From Hymenobacter jeollabukensis (lineage in GTDB: Bacteria; Bacteroidota; Bacteroidia; Cytophagales; Hymenobacteraceae), in the NCBI RefSeq assembly GCF_005771675.1, contig NZ_VAJM01000001.1, forward strand, positions 124,001-188,000: a DNA stretch of 64,000 bases, given 5' to 3'. Below the pieces are notes generated by a model. It searched no databases. It was not told the origin of the DNA and saw only the letters and a list, made by a program, of their open reading frames with translations. Of this stretch, positions 18,005 to 26,656 are shown in pieces. A program made the position numbers and the translations under genes. Every line of letters starts with the position of its first letter. The stretch's first letter is position 1.

Positions 18005-18142
18005 ATGAAAAAGACCACCGCCGTTTCGACGCTGTTGCTACTGGGTGGCCTGGGAAGCCTGGGCCTCTGGGCCGCCCGCACGCTGAACTTCTCCCTGCGC
18101 ATCGACTCGCTCGACGAAGAGTACAGCGACTACTGCGGCTAA
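18005..18142 (+). CDS. small membrane or secreted peptide, 45 residues
   Basis: A short gene with complete flanking signals: consensus promoter element upstream and a strong terminator 30 bp downstream. The product starts MKKTTAVSTLLLLGGLGSLG, a basic start plus a hydrophobic segment, then WAARTLNFSLRIDSLDEEY and ends SDYCG. It could be a single-pass membrane peptide or a secreted peptide with a single C-terminal Cys. The acidic, tyrosine-rich tail outside the membrane segment is notable. I do not recognise a family. Confidence 0.7.
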   Translation: MKKTTAVSTLLLLGGLGSLGLWAARTLNFSLRIDSLDEEYSDYCG

Positions 18143-18171
18143 GCCGCGGCGCCTGTTCCGGCAATTCCGTA

Positions 18172-18207
18172 AAAAAGCCGGCCCCACTCCCGTGGGGCCG
18201 GCTTTTT
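18172..18207. terminator. bidirectional terminator
   Basis: Perfect 15-bp stem, arms AAAAAGCCGGCCCCA and TGGGGCCGGCTTTTT, around a 6-base loop. It serves the small peptide gene (+) and the HELGH protein gene (-). Confidence 0.85.
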
Positions 18208-18219
18208 CGTGCGCGGGGC

Positions 18220-19143
18220 CTACCAGCCGGTTTGGACCCGCGCTACTTCCGCCCCCACCCGCGTCTGCAGAAACGCGGCCAGCTGCGCATCGTCGTAGGT
18301 GGCGGTGTTCTGGCGCAAGGCCCGCCAGAGGGCCGGCAAGGCCGTGGCGCCCTGCTGGCCGTAAATGCGGGCCGCCGCGCGGTGCAGCCGGCATTGGTAC
18401 CAGCCGTAGTTCAACGGCTTGGTGCTGGGCATGCTTTCGTACTGCTGCTCGAAGTCGGCTAGGGAGGTGTAGCCCAGGGTTTTAAGGTCGGTGCCATCGA
18501 CGACCACCTGCGGAAACAGCTCCAGGGCGGGCAGCAGCGCGGGCTCCTGCGTAGCCACGAAGGTGTGCAGCAACATGTTGGCAAACAGCTCCTCCAGCCA
18601 GTAGCGCGGCCGCCCTAGCCGGGCTTGCCGGTAAAAGGCGTGCCCCAGCTCGTGCACGGCCGTCAGGTCGAAAAACTTCATCATGGATACCGACCCGTCG
18701 GCGGTGCGGTATACCTGCTGCACCTGCCGGGCCTGGGCCGGCGACAGTTGCTTGGCCGGGGGTACGCTGCCGCGCCACATGGCGTTGTCTTCGGCCGCTA
18801 CTACGAGTATGGTGTCGCCCACGGTGTGGGGCATGCCGTAGGCCTGGATGCGGGCGTACTTTTTCCAGTCGGCCGGGCCGAGCACCAGCAGCGTCACGCG
18901 CGGGGCGAAGCCTAGCAGCGCGGGCTGCTCGAGGTATCCAATGGCCCGGGTGCAAAGCTCGGCCATCTGCCGGGCGCGGGCCTCGTGGCCGGGCGTGGCA
19001 TAGACGGTCAGGCGGGCGGTTTTCTGGGCCACCAGGCCGGCGAAGGGCCCGGCCGGAGCGGCCGTCTGGGCTTGGCTGTGGACGGGCGCGGCCAGCAGCA
19101 GTGCGCCGAGCAGCAGCGCGCGGAGGAAACGGGTAATAGTCAT
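18220..19143 (-). CDS. secreted gluzincin-like protein (HELGH)
   Basis: A 307-residue protein with a signal peptide ending near VHSQAQT (residue ~27). A zinc-binding HELGH motif starts at His164 and a downstream Glu pair (YWLEELFANML) is placed like the third ligand of gluzincin peptidases (peptidase MA-like). The upstream part contains FAPRVTLLVLGPADWKKYAR, which in such proteins forms the substrate groove. No sorting domain or lipobox is present, so it is probably periplasmic. Whether it is an active peptidase is inference from the motif. It ends against a terminator shared with the small peptide gene. Confidence 0.75.
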   Translation of the reverse strand: MTITRFLRALLLGALLLAAPVHSQAQTAAPAGPFAGLVAQKTARLTVYATPGHEARARQMAELCTRAIGYLEQPALLGFAPRVTLLVLGPADWKKYARIQAYGMPHTVGDTILVVAAEDNAMWRGSVPPAKQLSPAQARQVQQVYRTADGSVSMMKFFDLTAVHELGHAFYRQARLGRPRYWLEELFANMLLHTFVATQEPALLPALELFPQVVVDGTDLKTLGYTSLADFEQQYESMPSTKPLNYGWYQCRLHRAAARIYGQQGATALPALWRALRQNTATYDDAQLAAFLQTRVGAEVARVQTGW

Positions 19144-19199
19144 GGCGGAAGATCTTCCGAAGTTGGGAGGTTGGGCAGCATAAGGGCAGGCCGGGCAGT

Positions 19200-22100
19200 T
19201 TAGCGCACGGCCACCGGCTTGGCGGCCGGCTTTTCCTCCTGCAGAGGCTTCACGTTGTCGTAGTAATACCGGTCGATGAGCTTCTGAAAGGGGTCGACGC
19301 CGGCTTTGGCGGGCTTTTCGGCCACTACGAAGTGCAGGGTGGTTTCGGGCTGGGTGAGCTTCACCTTGCGCAGCACCAGGGCCTTGCCGCGCACGTCCCA
19401 GGCCTCACCGGCCGACTTATCGGGGCCGAACACGCCCACGTCCACGTAGTCGCCGACCAGGGGCGTGGGGGCTTCGTTGCCCAGACTGTCGGCGCGGAGT
19501 TTTTCGGCTTTGATGGTCAGGCTCACATCGAACCGGCCGTCGGGGCGGGGGGTGTAGGTGGCGGTTTTCAGCTCGTTCTTGTAAAGCGTGATGGTCTCGA
19601 ACATGTCCCGGATCAGGTACTGCAGGGAGTCGGGCGTTTCGCGGCGGATGTAGGCCATCAGGTCGGCCGAGTTGGGGTACGGGTCGGTTTTGTAGCGGTT
19701 AGCGGCGGCAAAGTCGCCGAGGGCCTTGTTCAGCTTCTGCTCCCCGATGAAGTCCTGCAGGGCGTAAAACACCATGCCGCCCTTGTAGTAGTGGATGTAG
19801 GGCTGGCTTTCGACCAGCATCAGCGGCATTTCCTTCTTCCTCTCCTGCCGGCGGCCGCGCAGGTACTGGTCCAGCTCCCGGCGCATCACCTGCTGCATCT
19901 GGGTGGGCGTGAAGCGGTGCTTGCAGGTCATCAGGGCCGAGTATTCGGCCAATGACTCGATGAGCATGCTGCTGCCCTGCACGTTGGCCCCGCACACTTG
20001 GTGGCCCCACCACTGGTGGCCCAACTCGTGGTTGGTGATGAAGTAGGTGTAGTCGGGCGCGTTCGTATCCCGCGGGTCGTCGATAAAGCCGGCGGCCTCG
20101 GAGAAGGGCACCGTGTTGGGCTGACTCTGGGCGAAACTCTTGTAGCGCGGAAACTCCAGGATGCGGATCTGCCGGTACTGGTAGGGCCCGAAGGCGGCCG
20201 AGTAATACGGCAGCGCGTCGCGCAGGGCCTGGGCCATGCGACGCACGTTGTAGGGGTGGTGCGGGTCGTAGTAGATTTCGATGGCCACGGGCTGACCGCC
20301 TTCCTGGGGCTGCCAGGTTTCGCGGTGCACCTGGTAGCGGGCCGAGAGGATGCCGGTCATGGGCATCATGGGCTGGTCCATCCGGTACTGGAAGTAGCGG
20401 CGGCCATCCTGGGTCCACTCCCGCTGCAGGTAGCCCGGCGTCACGGCAATCTGGTCCGGGTCGGTGCTGATGGTGGCCTGGTAGCGGATGTAGTCGGCGT
20501 CGGGGCCGAAATCGGCGATGCGGCGGCCGCGCGGGTCGTTCAGGGCCAGGGCGCGGTCCTTGGGCTTGAGGCCGTTGCGCTGGCGCACGTTGTCATCCTC
20601 CAGCTCGCCGCCCACCTGGTAGCCGATGCGCAGGCCGGCGTCGCTGAGGAAGGTGCCGTTGGCGGTGAGTCGGTCTTCGGGCGAGATGTTGGCCCAGTCG
20701 AACACGCCGGAGCCTTTCAGGCGGGAGGTGAAGCCCGCGGCCCGGTAGCCCACGTCGAAGCGCAAATCCAGCGAGTCATTCGGCGCCAGCGGCTGATTCA
20801 ACCGATAAAGCCGCACGCCGCTGGTCGGGTCGTCGCGCAGCACTTGGGCGGGGCGGCTCAGGCTGAGCTTACTGGTCACGCTGCGGCTGGGGTCGTAGTT
20901 GATGAGCAGCGTGTCGATGGGGCGGGCTTCCTTGTTGCGCAGGGTGAAGGTGCCGCGCATCCGGTAGCCGCGGGGGCTGGCCGTGGGGTACAGGTCGGCC
21001 GCCATATCGATGGCCACGATTTTAGGCTGCAGCAGGCGGGCGTAGCGCTTGTACTGCCGCTCGGTGTCGGCCTGCCGGGCTTCGAGGTCTTTGGGCGTCA
21101 CGTACTCGTTGAGCACGTTGGTGTTGTAGAACACCCAGCCGCCGGCCGTCAGCAGCACCAGCAGGGCCAGGGCCAGGGCGGGCCGCACGCCGGGGGTGCG
21201 CAGGCGCTGCCCGAACAGCCGGGCGCGGCTCGGCAGGCTGGTGTCGTTGCCGCGCACCCAGAGCAGGGCGGCCAGCAACGCCAGCAGCAGGATGCCGGCC
21301 AGGTAGTACAGATTCAGGGCCAGCAGCGGGGCCACCATATGCCCGTAGCCGTTCATGTCGGAATACGTGTAGGTGATGCCCGCGCCGAACTTGAGCAGCA
21401 CGTGGTGCAGCCCCAGCGCGTCGGCCAGCAGGAAGACCACGCCGTAGTACACCATCATCAGCGCGTGGCCCACGTACTTCTGGTTGACTACCGTCTGCAC
21501 CACCACGGCCAGGGTGCAGAGCACGGCAAGGTTGGCGGCTTGCAGCAGGAAGTTCTTGAGGTACAAGAGCGGCTCCACCAGCTCGGGGGCGCGGTAGAGC
21601 TGAATGCCCAGACCCACCAGGCTCAGCACCAGACTCAGCAGCAGCTGCACGCCCAGCAAGGCCAGGACCTTGCTCACGAAGGGCAACCAGGTGGCGTAGG
21701 GCAAGGCATCGAACACCAGTTGCAGGCGCACGTCCCGCTCGCGCCACACCAGCTCGCCGGCGTAGATGGTGGTGATGATCAGGAAGAAGAGCGTGAAGTT
21801 GTCGTTGACCAGGTTCAGGATCAGGTAGGTTACCGGCATCTGGATGCCGCGCGGGTCCTGGTAGGTGTAGTAGGCGTTGAAGAGAATATAAATCACGCCC
21901 AGCAAGGCCAGCGCCCGGAACGGCCAGGCGTTGATGACGTTCAGCAGCTGCACCCGCGTGAGGCGCCGCAGCTGCCACCAGCCCAGCCCGCCGCCGAAGT
22001 CCTGGGGGGAACGGCGCAGCCCGGCGCCGGCCGCCACGGCCAGCGGGGCGGCTTCGGCTGCCTGCTTTTTCTGCCGGACGCGGGGCAGGCCCAGCCGGAA

Positions 22101-22877
22101 GTAGGCGCAGCCGGCCAGCAGCAGCCCCAGCCCTACCCCGCTCCAGAGCAGGCGGTTCTGGATCAGCTCCCCGCCGAGGTAGTTGAACAGGCGGGTGTTG
22201 CGCTCGGCAATGGTCCAGTACTTGGTGTCGGTAGCCTTGGCGGTGAGGCCGAAGGGGTCGAGCAGGGAAAACAGGTGGTCGGAGCTGATTTTATCGATAA
22301 AGACGAACGATACCTGGTAGAGCACGAACAGCACCACCCCGCCCAGGTACACCACCAGCGGGGAGCGGAACACGAGGTAGGCGGCGAAAAAGATGCAGCC
22401 GGCAAACCAGGCATTGGTCCAGGCCGCGCCTACCAGCGGCACCAGCAGGGCCAGTGGCTGCACCGGCCCCAGCTTGGAGGCCTCCACCCAGGGCATGAGC
22501 ATGCCCAGCAGGGCCCCCACGGAAATGCCCGTCATGATCAACCAGATGGCCAGCAAGGAGCCCAGGAAGCGCCCGGCCAGGTAGCCCGTTTTGCCCAGCG
22601 GCGTGGTGTAGAGCAGCCCGGTCATGCCGTCCTTGTCGTCGCGGTAGATGGGCGTGCCCAGGATGGCGGCCGTCACGAACATGCCCAGGATGGAGGCAAT
22701 GGTGTGCAACGTGGCCAGCGCGTCGGGCGAGTTGACGTGAATCTTGGCCGAGCCGAAGCCGAAGTCGTCGACGGTCTGCGACAAAAAGCCGAACAGCGCG
22801 AAGACGCCGAAGTACAGGTAGGTGCTCGGCTGCGTAAACCGAAAGCGCAGCTCGAACTTGAAAATATGACCAAACAT
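19200..22877 (-). CDS. ABC transporter permease fused to M1 family aminopeptidase
   Basis: A 1225-residue fusion. The N-terminal ~600 residues hold about a dozen hydrophobic segments in two ABC-2 permease-like halves (the first ends near residue 260; a basic loop, QKKQAAEAAP, separates them). The C-terminal half is an M1-type peptidase domain: HELGHQWWGHQV from His950, with a Glu 20 residues after the motif (IESLAEY) as the likely third zinc ligand. The usual GAMEN motif is replaced by EAAGFIDD. This fusion type is known in Bacteroidota; the peptidase domain would face the periplasm. Its partner ATPase gene is directly upstream, separated by an inverted-repeat element. The substrate is unknown. 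The ATG at 22877 starts the first membrane segment region. Confidence 0.93.
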   Translation of the reverse strand: MFGHIFKFELRFRFTQPSTYLYFGVFALFGFLSQTVDDFGFGSAKIHVNSPDALATLHTIASILGMFVTAAILGTPIYRDDKDGMTGLLYTTPLGKTGYLAGRFLGSLLAIWLIMTGISVGALLGMLMPWVEASKLGPVQPLALLVPLVGAAWTNAWFAGCIFFAAYLVFRSPLVVYLGGVVLFVLYQVSFVFIDKISSDHLFSLLDPFGLTAKATDTKYWTIAERNTRLFNYLGGELIQNRLLWSGVGLGLLLAGCAYFRLGLPRVRQKKQAAEAAPLAVAAGAGLRRSPQDFGGGLGWWQLRRLTRVQLLNVINAWPFRALALLGVIYILFNAYYTYQDPRGIQMPVTYLILNLVNDNFTLFFLIITTIYAGELVWRERDVRLQLVFDALPYATWLPFVSKVLALLGVQLLLSLVLSLVGLGIQLYRAPELVEPLLYLKNFLLQAANLAVLCTLAVVVQTVVNQKYVGHALMMVYYGVVFLLADALGLHHVLLKFGAGITYTYSDMNGYGHMVAPLLALNLYYLAGILLLALLAALLWVRGNDTSLPSRARLFGQRLRTPGVRPALALALLVLLTAGGWVFYNTNVLNEYVTPKDLEARQADTERQYKRYARLLQPKIVAIDMAADLYPTASPRGYRMRGTFTLRNKEARPIDTLLINYDPSRSVTSKLSLSRPAQVLRDDPTSGVRLYRLNQPLAPNDSLDLRFDVGYRAAGFTSRLKGSGVFDWANISPEDRLTANGTFLSDAGLRIGYQVGGELEDDNVRQRNGLKPKDRALALNDPRGRRIADFGPDADYIRYQATISTDPDQIAVTPGYLQREWTQDGRRYFQYRMDQPMMPMTGILSARYQVHRETWQPQEGGQPVAIEIYYDPHHPYNVRRMAQALRDALPYYSAAFGPYQYRQIRILEFPRYKSFAQSQPNTVPFSEAAGFIDDPRDTNAPDYTYFITNHELGHQWWGHQVCGANVQGSSMLIESLAEYSALMTCKHRFTPTQMQQVMRRELDQYLRGRRQERKKEMPLMLVESQPYIHYYKGGMVFYALQDFIGEQKLNKALGDFAAANRYKTDPYPNSADLMAYIRRETPDSLQYLIRDMFETITLYKNELKTATYTPRPDGRFDVSLTIKAEKLRADSLGNEAPTPLVGDYVDVGVFGPDKSAGEAWDVRGKALVLRKVKLTQPETTLHFVVAEKPAKAGVDPFQKLIDRYYYDNVKPLQEEKPAAKPVAVR

Positions 22878-22900
22878 GGCAGTCCAGATTAGAATAGGCC

Positions 22901-23009
22901 GTCATGTCGAGCGAAGTCGAGACATCTCGCCGGATAGCAATTTCCTCCTTGAGCAGCAGTTGCTATCTGTCATCAGCACGCGAGATGTCTCGACTTCGCT
23001 CGACATGAC
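22901..23009. repeat. inverted-repeat element, family A copy 2, inside the ABC operon
   Basis: Perfect 30-bp terminal inverted repeats (22901-22930 and 22980-23009) flank a 49-bp centre that itself has GATAGCAA/TTGCTATC arms. The ends begin GTCATGTCGAGCGAAGTCGA. It lies between the ATPase gene and the permease-peptidase gene, so an operon transcript would carry a very stable hairpin. Confidence 0.9.
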
Positions 23010-23018
23010 GTTCAGGAT

Positions 23019-23906
23019 TTAAGCCTCAACTCCTTTCGCCTTCCGCGCCAGCCGGTGGAAGTACACATCTTCCAGGGTGGCTTCGGCGGGCTGGAAGATG
23101 CCGTTGATAGGCGTCTCGCTGAACACGCGCACCACCGGCTGCCCGGCCACCAGCTTGGAGCTGATGACCTCGTGCTGCTCGCGCAGCTGGGCCAGGGCCG
23201 CCTTTTCGGTCTTGGTGCGGTACACCTTGCCCCGGATTTCGCCGATGACGTCGTTGGGGGAGCCGGTGGCTACCACTTCGCCCTGAGCAATGATGGCCAT
23301 GTGGGGGCACAGCTCGGTGACATCTTCGACAATATGTGTGCTCAGAATCACCACCACGTTTTCGCCGATTTCGCTGAGCAGGTCGAGGAAACGGTTGCGC
23401 TCCGTCGGGTCGAGGCCGGCGGTGGGCTCGTCCACAATGATGAGCTGGGGGCTGCCGAGCAGGGCCACGGCAATGCCGAAGCGCTGGCGCATGCCGCCGG
23501 AGTAGCCGCCCACGGCTTTCTTGCGGGCGTCCCAGAGGTTGGTTTGCTGCAGCAGGCTTTCCACGGCGGCCTTGCGCTCAGCCCCGTCCCGGATGCCCTT
23601 GAGCCCGGCGAAGTAATCGAGCAGGGCCTCGGCCGACACGCTGGGATACAGCCCGAATTCCTGGGGCAGGTAGCCCAGCACCCGGCGCACCCGCTCTTTC
23701 TCGCGCAGCACGTCGATGTCGCCCAGTTGGATGCTGCCGCTGTCGGGCTCCTGCAGGGTGGCAATGGTGCGCATCAGCGTCGATTTACCCGCGCCGTTGG
23801 GCCCGAGTAGGCCGAACATACCGTTGGGAATGGTCAGCGTCACGTCGCGCAGGGCCCGCACGCCGTTGGGATAGGTTTTGGAAAGATTCTGTATGCGTAG
23901 TTCCAT
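23019..23906 (-). CDS. ABC transporter ATP-binding protein
   Basis: A 295-residue ATPase that would power the permease-peptidase fusion. Walker A is GPNGAGKST (about 39-47), the Q-loop is near YLPQEFGLY, the signature is YSGGMRQR, Walker B is LIIVDEPTAGLD and the switch His is in ILSTHIVED. The C-terminal ~75 residues (VYRTKTEKAALAQL ...) are an ABC-2 accessory region. The start at 23906 (MELRIQNLSKTY) fits the family; the longer frame to 23963 adds unconserved residues. The gene precedes the permease gene by 141 bp, a gap filled by the family A element. Confidence 0.95.
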   Translation of the reverse strand: MELRIQNLSKTYPNGVRALRDVTLTIPNGMFGLLGPNGAGKSTLMRTIATLQEPDSGSIQLGDIDVLREKERVRRVLGYLPQEFGLYPSVSAEALLDYFAGLKGIRDGAERKAAVESLLQQTNLWDARKKAVGGYSGGMRQRFGIAVALLGSPQLIIVDEPTAGLDPTERNRFLDLLSEIGENVVVILSTHIVEDVTELCPHMAIIAQGEVVATGSPNDVIGEIRGKVYRTKTEKAALAQLREQHEVISSKLVAGQPVVRVFSETPINGIFQPAEATLEDVYFHRLARKAKGVEA

Positions 23907-24016
23907 GCGACTGAGGGAGTTAGGATTTTCGGTCAATAACTGCAGCCTGGCAACACGGCGCAATCACATAAATGGGTGATAAGCGGCCGGGCCCGGCGGG
24001 TTCCAGCCCGGGCGCG

Positions 24017-24024
24017 TAGCTTTG
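24017..24024 (+). promoter_or_regulatory. promoter -7 element TAGCTTTG
   Basis: Exact TAnnTTTG match 28 bp upstream of the esterase ATG at 24053; it supports that start over the frame's earlier ATG at 24029. Confidence 0.6.
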
Positions 24025-24052
24025 GCCCGTGTTTGATTTACCCCGCCCGCCC

Positions 24053-25057
24053 ATGCGCTTTTTCGCCCTGTTTCCCGGCCGGCGCGGCTGGCTCGTGGGC
24101 AGCCTCGTTGGCCTGCTGGCTAGCCCGGCGCTGGCCCAGCAGCCCGCCCCCACCCCGCGCGACACCTCCTTCACCACGCACAGCGCCTACGTGAAGGCCA
24201 AAAAGCAGAATCCGAACATTACCGTGGCCCGGCCGGCCGTGCCGAAAACCATCCGCACGGCCCCGAACCTGACTTACTGCACGCTCGACGGCGGCCGGGC
24301 CCTGCGCCTCGACGTGTTTTACCCCAAAGCCCGGCGCAAACAGCAGTTTCCGGCCGTGCTCATCGTGCACGGCGGCGGCTGGCGCAGCGGCGACCGAAGC
24401 CAGCACGTGCCACTGGCCCAGCAGCTGGCCGCGCGCGGCTACGTGGCCGTCACGGCCGAGTACCGGCTGAGCACCGAAGCGCCCTACCCGGCGGCGGTGC
24501 AGGACCTGAAAACCGCCCTGCGCTGGCTGCGCGCCAACGCCCACACCTACCAGGTGGACACAAGCAAAGTAGCCATTTGGGGCTTCTCGGCGGGCGGGCA
24601 GTTGGCCACGCTCGTCGGCACCACCGCCGACGACCCGCTCTTCGAGGCCGGTTCCTGCTACCGCAGCCGCAGCAGCCGGGTGCAGGCCATCATCGATGCC
24701 GACGGCACCTTGGCTTTCATTCACCCCGAATCGGGCGAGGGCGACGACCGGAAGGGCCCCTCGGCGGCCACGCTGTGGTTTGGGGCCTCGAAAACCGAGC
24801 GGCCCGACCTCTGGCAGCAGGCCGCCCCGCTCAACCACGTCTCGGCCCAGACGCCGCCCATTCTCTTCATCAACAGCGGCGTGGCGCGCATGCACGCCGG
24901 CCGCGACGATATGCGCCGGCAGCTCGACGCGCGGGGCATCTACAGCGAGGTGCAGAGCTTCCCGGAGGCGCCCCACCCCTTCCCGCTGTTCAATCCCTGG
25001 TTTGAGCCCACCCTGCAATACACAGTGGCGTTTCTGCAACGGATATTCGGCAAGTAG
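24053..25057 (+). CDS. secreted alpha/beta hydrolase (esterase/lipase family)
   Basis: A 334-residue serine hydrolase with a signal peptide ending near SPALAQQ (residue ~28). It shows the oxyanion-hole motif HGGGW, the nucleophile in GFSAGG, and a likely catalytic His in EAPHPFPLF. The region before the nucleophile (VQDLKTALRWLRANA) is typical of hormone-sensitive-lipase/BD-FAE-type carbohydrate or aryl esterases. The promoter element 28 bp upstream supports this start. It is divergent from the ABC ATPase gene. The natural substrate is unknown; polysaccharide deacetylation or xylan side-chain removal are possible. Confidence 0.9.
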   Translation: MRFFALFPGRRGWLVGSLVGLLASPALAQQPAPTPRDTSFTTHSAYVKAKKQNPNITVARPAVPKTIRTAPNLTYCTLDGGRALRLDVFYPKARRKQQFPAVLIVHGGGWRSGDRSQHVPLAQQLAARGYVAVTAEYRLSTEAPYPAAVQDLKTALRWLRANAHTYQVDTSKVAIWGFSAGGQLATLVGTTADDPLFEAGSCYRSRSSRVQAIIDADGTLAFIHPESGEGDDRKGPSAATLWFGASKTERPDLWQQAAPLNHVSAQTPPILFINSGVARMHAGRDDMRRQLDARGIYSEVQSFPEAPHPFPLFNPWFEPTLQYTVAFLQRIFGK

Positions 25058-25234
25058 CCGGTGGCGCGGCGGGGCGCATCATGCCAATGTGACGCACCCG
25101 GCAGGCTGGCGCGGAAACTGCCAGCGGCTGGCCCGGCCGCAGCGGCCCGGGTTTTTTCCGCACCTTCGCGCCCGCCGTCGTATAACCGTCCGTCTGACGG
25201 CTGCGGCTGTCCTTTTCAATCCAACCCCAACCCC

Positions 25235-25867
25235 ATGGAACTGACCTCGCTCAAGCAGCAAATCAGCTACATCATCGGCCGCGACCTGGCCCGTAATTTC
25301 GCCCAGCAGGGCCTCGACCTCGACGTGGACGTGCTGGCCACCAGCCTCAAAGAAGCCCTCAGCGGCAAGCCCAGCCAACTCTCGCCCGAGCAGATGCAGC
25401 AGGCCATGCAGCAGTTTCAGCAGCAGATGGGCGGCGCCGAAGAAGAGGAAGACGACGCCGCCCCCGGCGCCGGCAACGACAACAAAGCCGCCGGCGAAGC
25501 CTTCCTGGCCGAAAACGGCAAGAAGCCCGGCGTGACCACCCTGCCCAGCGGCCTGCAATACGAAGTGCTGCAGGAAGGCTCGGGCCCCAAGCCCGGCCCG
25601 CGCAGCTCGGTGACGACCCACTACCACGGCACGCTCACCGACGGCAAAGTGTTCGACAGCAGCTACCAGCGCGGCGAGCCGGCCACCTTCGGCGTCAACC
25701 AGGTTATTGCCGGCTGGACAGAGGCCCTGCAGCTGATGCCCGAGGGCTCGAAGTGGCGCCTCTACATCCCGTCGAACCTGGCCTACGGCCCCCGCGGCGC
25801 CGGCCGCGACATCGGCCCGAACTCGGCCCTGGTCTTCGACGTGGAGCTGCTGAAAGTCAACGGGTAG
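25235..25867 (+). CDS. FKBP-type peptidyl-prolyl cis-trans isomerase
   Basis: A 210-residue prolyl isomerase. The N-terminal helical domain (SYIIGRDLARNF, LSPEQMQQAMQQF) resembles the dimerisation part of FkpA/Mip-type proteins. An acidic linker (EEEEDDAAPGAG) follows. The C-terminal FKBP domain has VTTHYHGTLTDGKVFDSSY, VIAGWTEALQLM and IPSNLAYGPRGAG. No signal peptide is visible, so it is probably cytoplasmic, unlike FkpA. The ATG at 25235 was chosen because homology-like sequence begins there. A short inverted heptamer array begins directly at its stop codon. Confidence 0.94.
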   Translation: MELTSLKQQISYIIGRDLARNFAQQGLDLDVDVLATSLKEALSGKPSQLSPEQMQQAMQQFQQQMGGAEEEEDDAAPGAGNDNKAAGEAFLAENGKKPGVTTLPSGLQYEVLQEGSGPKPGPRSSVTTHYHGTLTDGKVFDSSYQRGEPATFGVNQVIAGWTEALQLMPEGSKWRLYIPSNLAYGPRGAGRDIGPNSALVFDVELLKVNG

Positions 25868-25989
25868 GTGATATAGGTAACAGGTGACAGGTGACACGTA
25901 ACAGGTCGATGGCAGCGGGTGTGCCCCCTGCCCCGGCCCGGCCGCTCAAACCGGCGGCCTCCCGACGTGTTACCTGTCACCTGTTACGT
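25865..25989. repeat. short tandem repeat array at a stop codon, with inverted partner
   Basis: Starting at the TAG of the FKBP gene, about five degenerate heptamers of the type AGGTGAC/AGGTAAC run to ~25905. Their inverted complement (ACGTGTTACCTGTCACCTG and following bases) lies at 25965-25989, just before the next gene. The two arms can pair over about 25 bases. Confidence 0.75.
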
Positions 25990-26003
25990 TTTACCCGACG
26001 GTC

Positions 26004-26561
26004 ATGGAACAGCCCTACTACAGCTTCGCGCCCCCGCCGCTGCCGCCGCCCCGCCCGCCCGTGCAGAGCGCCGACGGCCGCTGGCGCCTCACCGACGACG
26101 AGCTGATTCTCGACGGGCGGCACTACAGCCTGCTGGAGCTGGAGCGCGTGACGGTGCAGCATGTGCGCTGGCTGCTGTGGATTTTGCTGGGTGCCTTCAC
26201 GCTCGGCGGCGTAGCGCTGGCTTTTCTGCAAAACTGGCTGCGCACCCCTTCGGCCATGCTGGGCATGGTGGCGGGGGCGCTGATGCTGGCCTGGGGCCAG
26301 CGCGGGGCCAACCGCGTCCGCCTTGCCCGCCTCGGCCTCGACGACCAGCACCACGCCCTGCCCGGCGAGCTGACCGGCTGGCAGCAGCTGGGCGCCGAAA
26401 CCAACATCCGCATTCACCTGCGCCACCAGCGCGCCGCTCAGGAGGCCCTGGCCCTGCTGGCCGCCCAGGAAGCCGAAGCGGCCCAGGCCGCGGCGCTGCG
26501 TGCCGCGGAGTTCGGCTACGGCCCGACGGATGAGTCGGCTCCCGCGCCCGACGAATTGTAG
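26004..26561 (+). CDS. hypothetical membrane protein
   Basis: A 185-residue protein: a Pro-rich N-terminus (FAPPPLPPPRPP), a short soluble stretch (DGRWRLTDDELILDGRHYSL), two membrane segments at about 52-75 and 80-100, then a charged Ala/Glu-rich helix that may be a coiled coil. The pattern resembles small Bacteroidota proteins of unknown function with a PH-like lead segment. It lies alone between the FKBP and kup genes. No function is assigned. Confidence 0.75.
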   Translation: MEQPYYSFAPPPLPPPRPPVQSADGRWRLTDDELILDGRHYSLLELERVTVQHVRWLLWILLGAFTLGGVALAFLQNWLRTPSAMLGMVAGALMLAWGQRGANRVRLARLGLDDQHHALPGELTGWQQLGAETNIRIHLRHQRAAQEALALLAAQEAEAAQAAALRAAEFGYGPTDESAPAPDEL

Positions 26562-26601
26562 CGCCGGCCCGGCTGGCGCGGTCCGGTTCGGGCTGCATCC
26601 T

Positions 26602-26609
26602 TACCTTTG
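26602..26609 (+). promoter_or_regulatory. promoter -7 element TACCTTTG
   Basis: Exact TAnnTTTG match 47 bp upstream of the kup start at 26657. Confidence 0.65.
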
Positions 26610-26656
26610 CGCGCCTCATTTTCAGAGGCCCACTTATTCTTCGTTGTCGCGCCCTT

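Noticed and set aside
19998-22892. 964-codon open frame on the plus strand opposite the ABC-M1 fusion
   Set aside because: Antisense shadow of a GC-rich gene; composition is low-complexity Gly/Gln/His and the opposite strand carries clear permease and HELGH motifs.
22901-23009. Complete insertion sequence
   Set aside because: No room for a transposase gene in ~110 bp.
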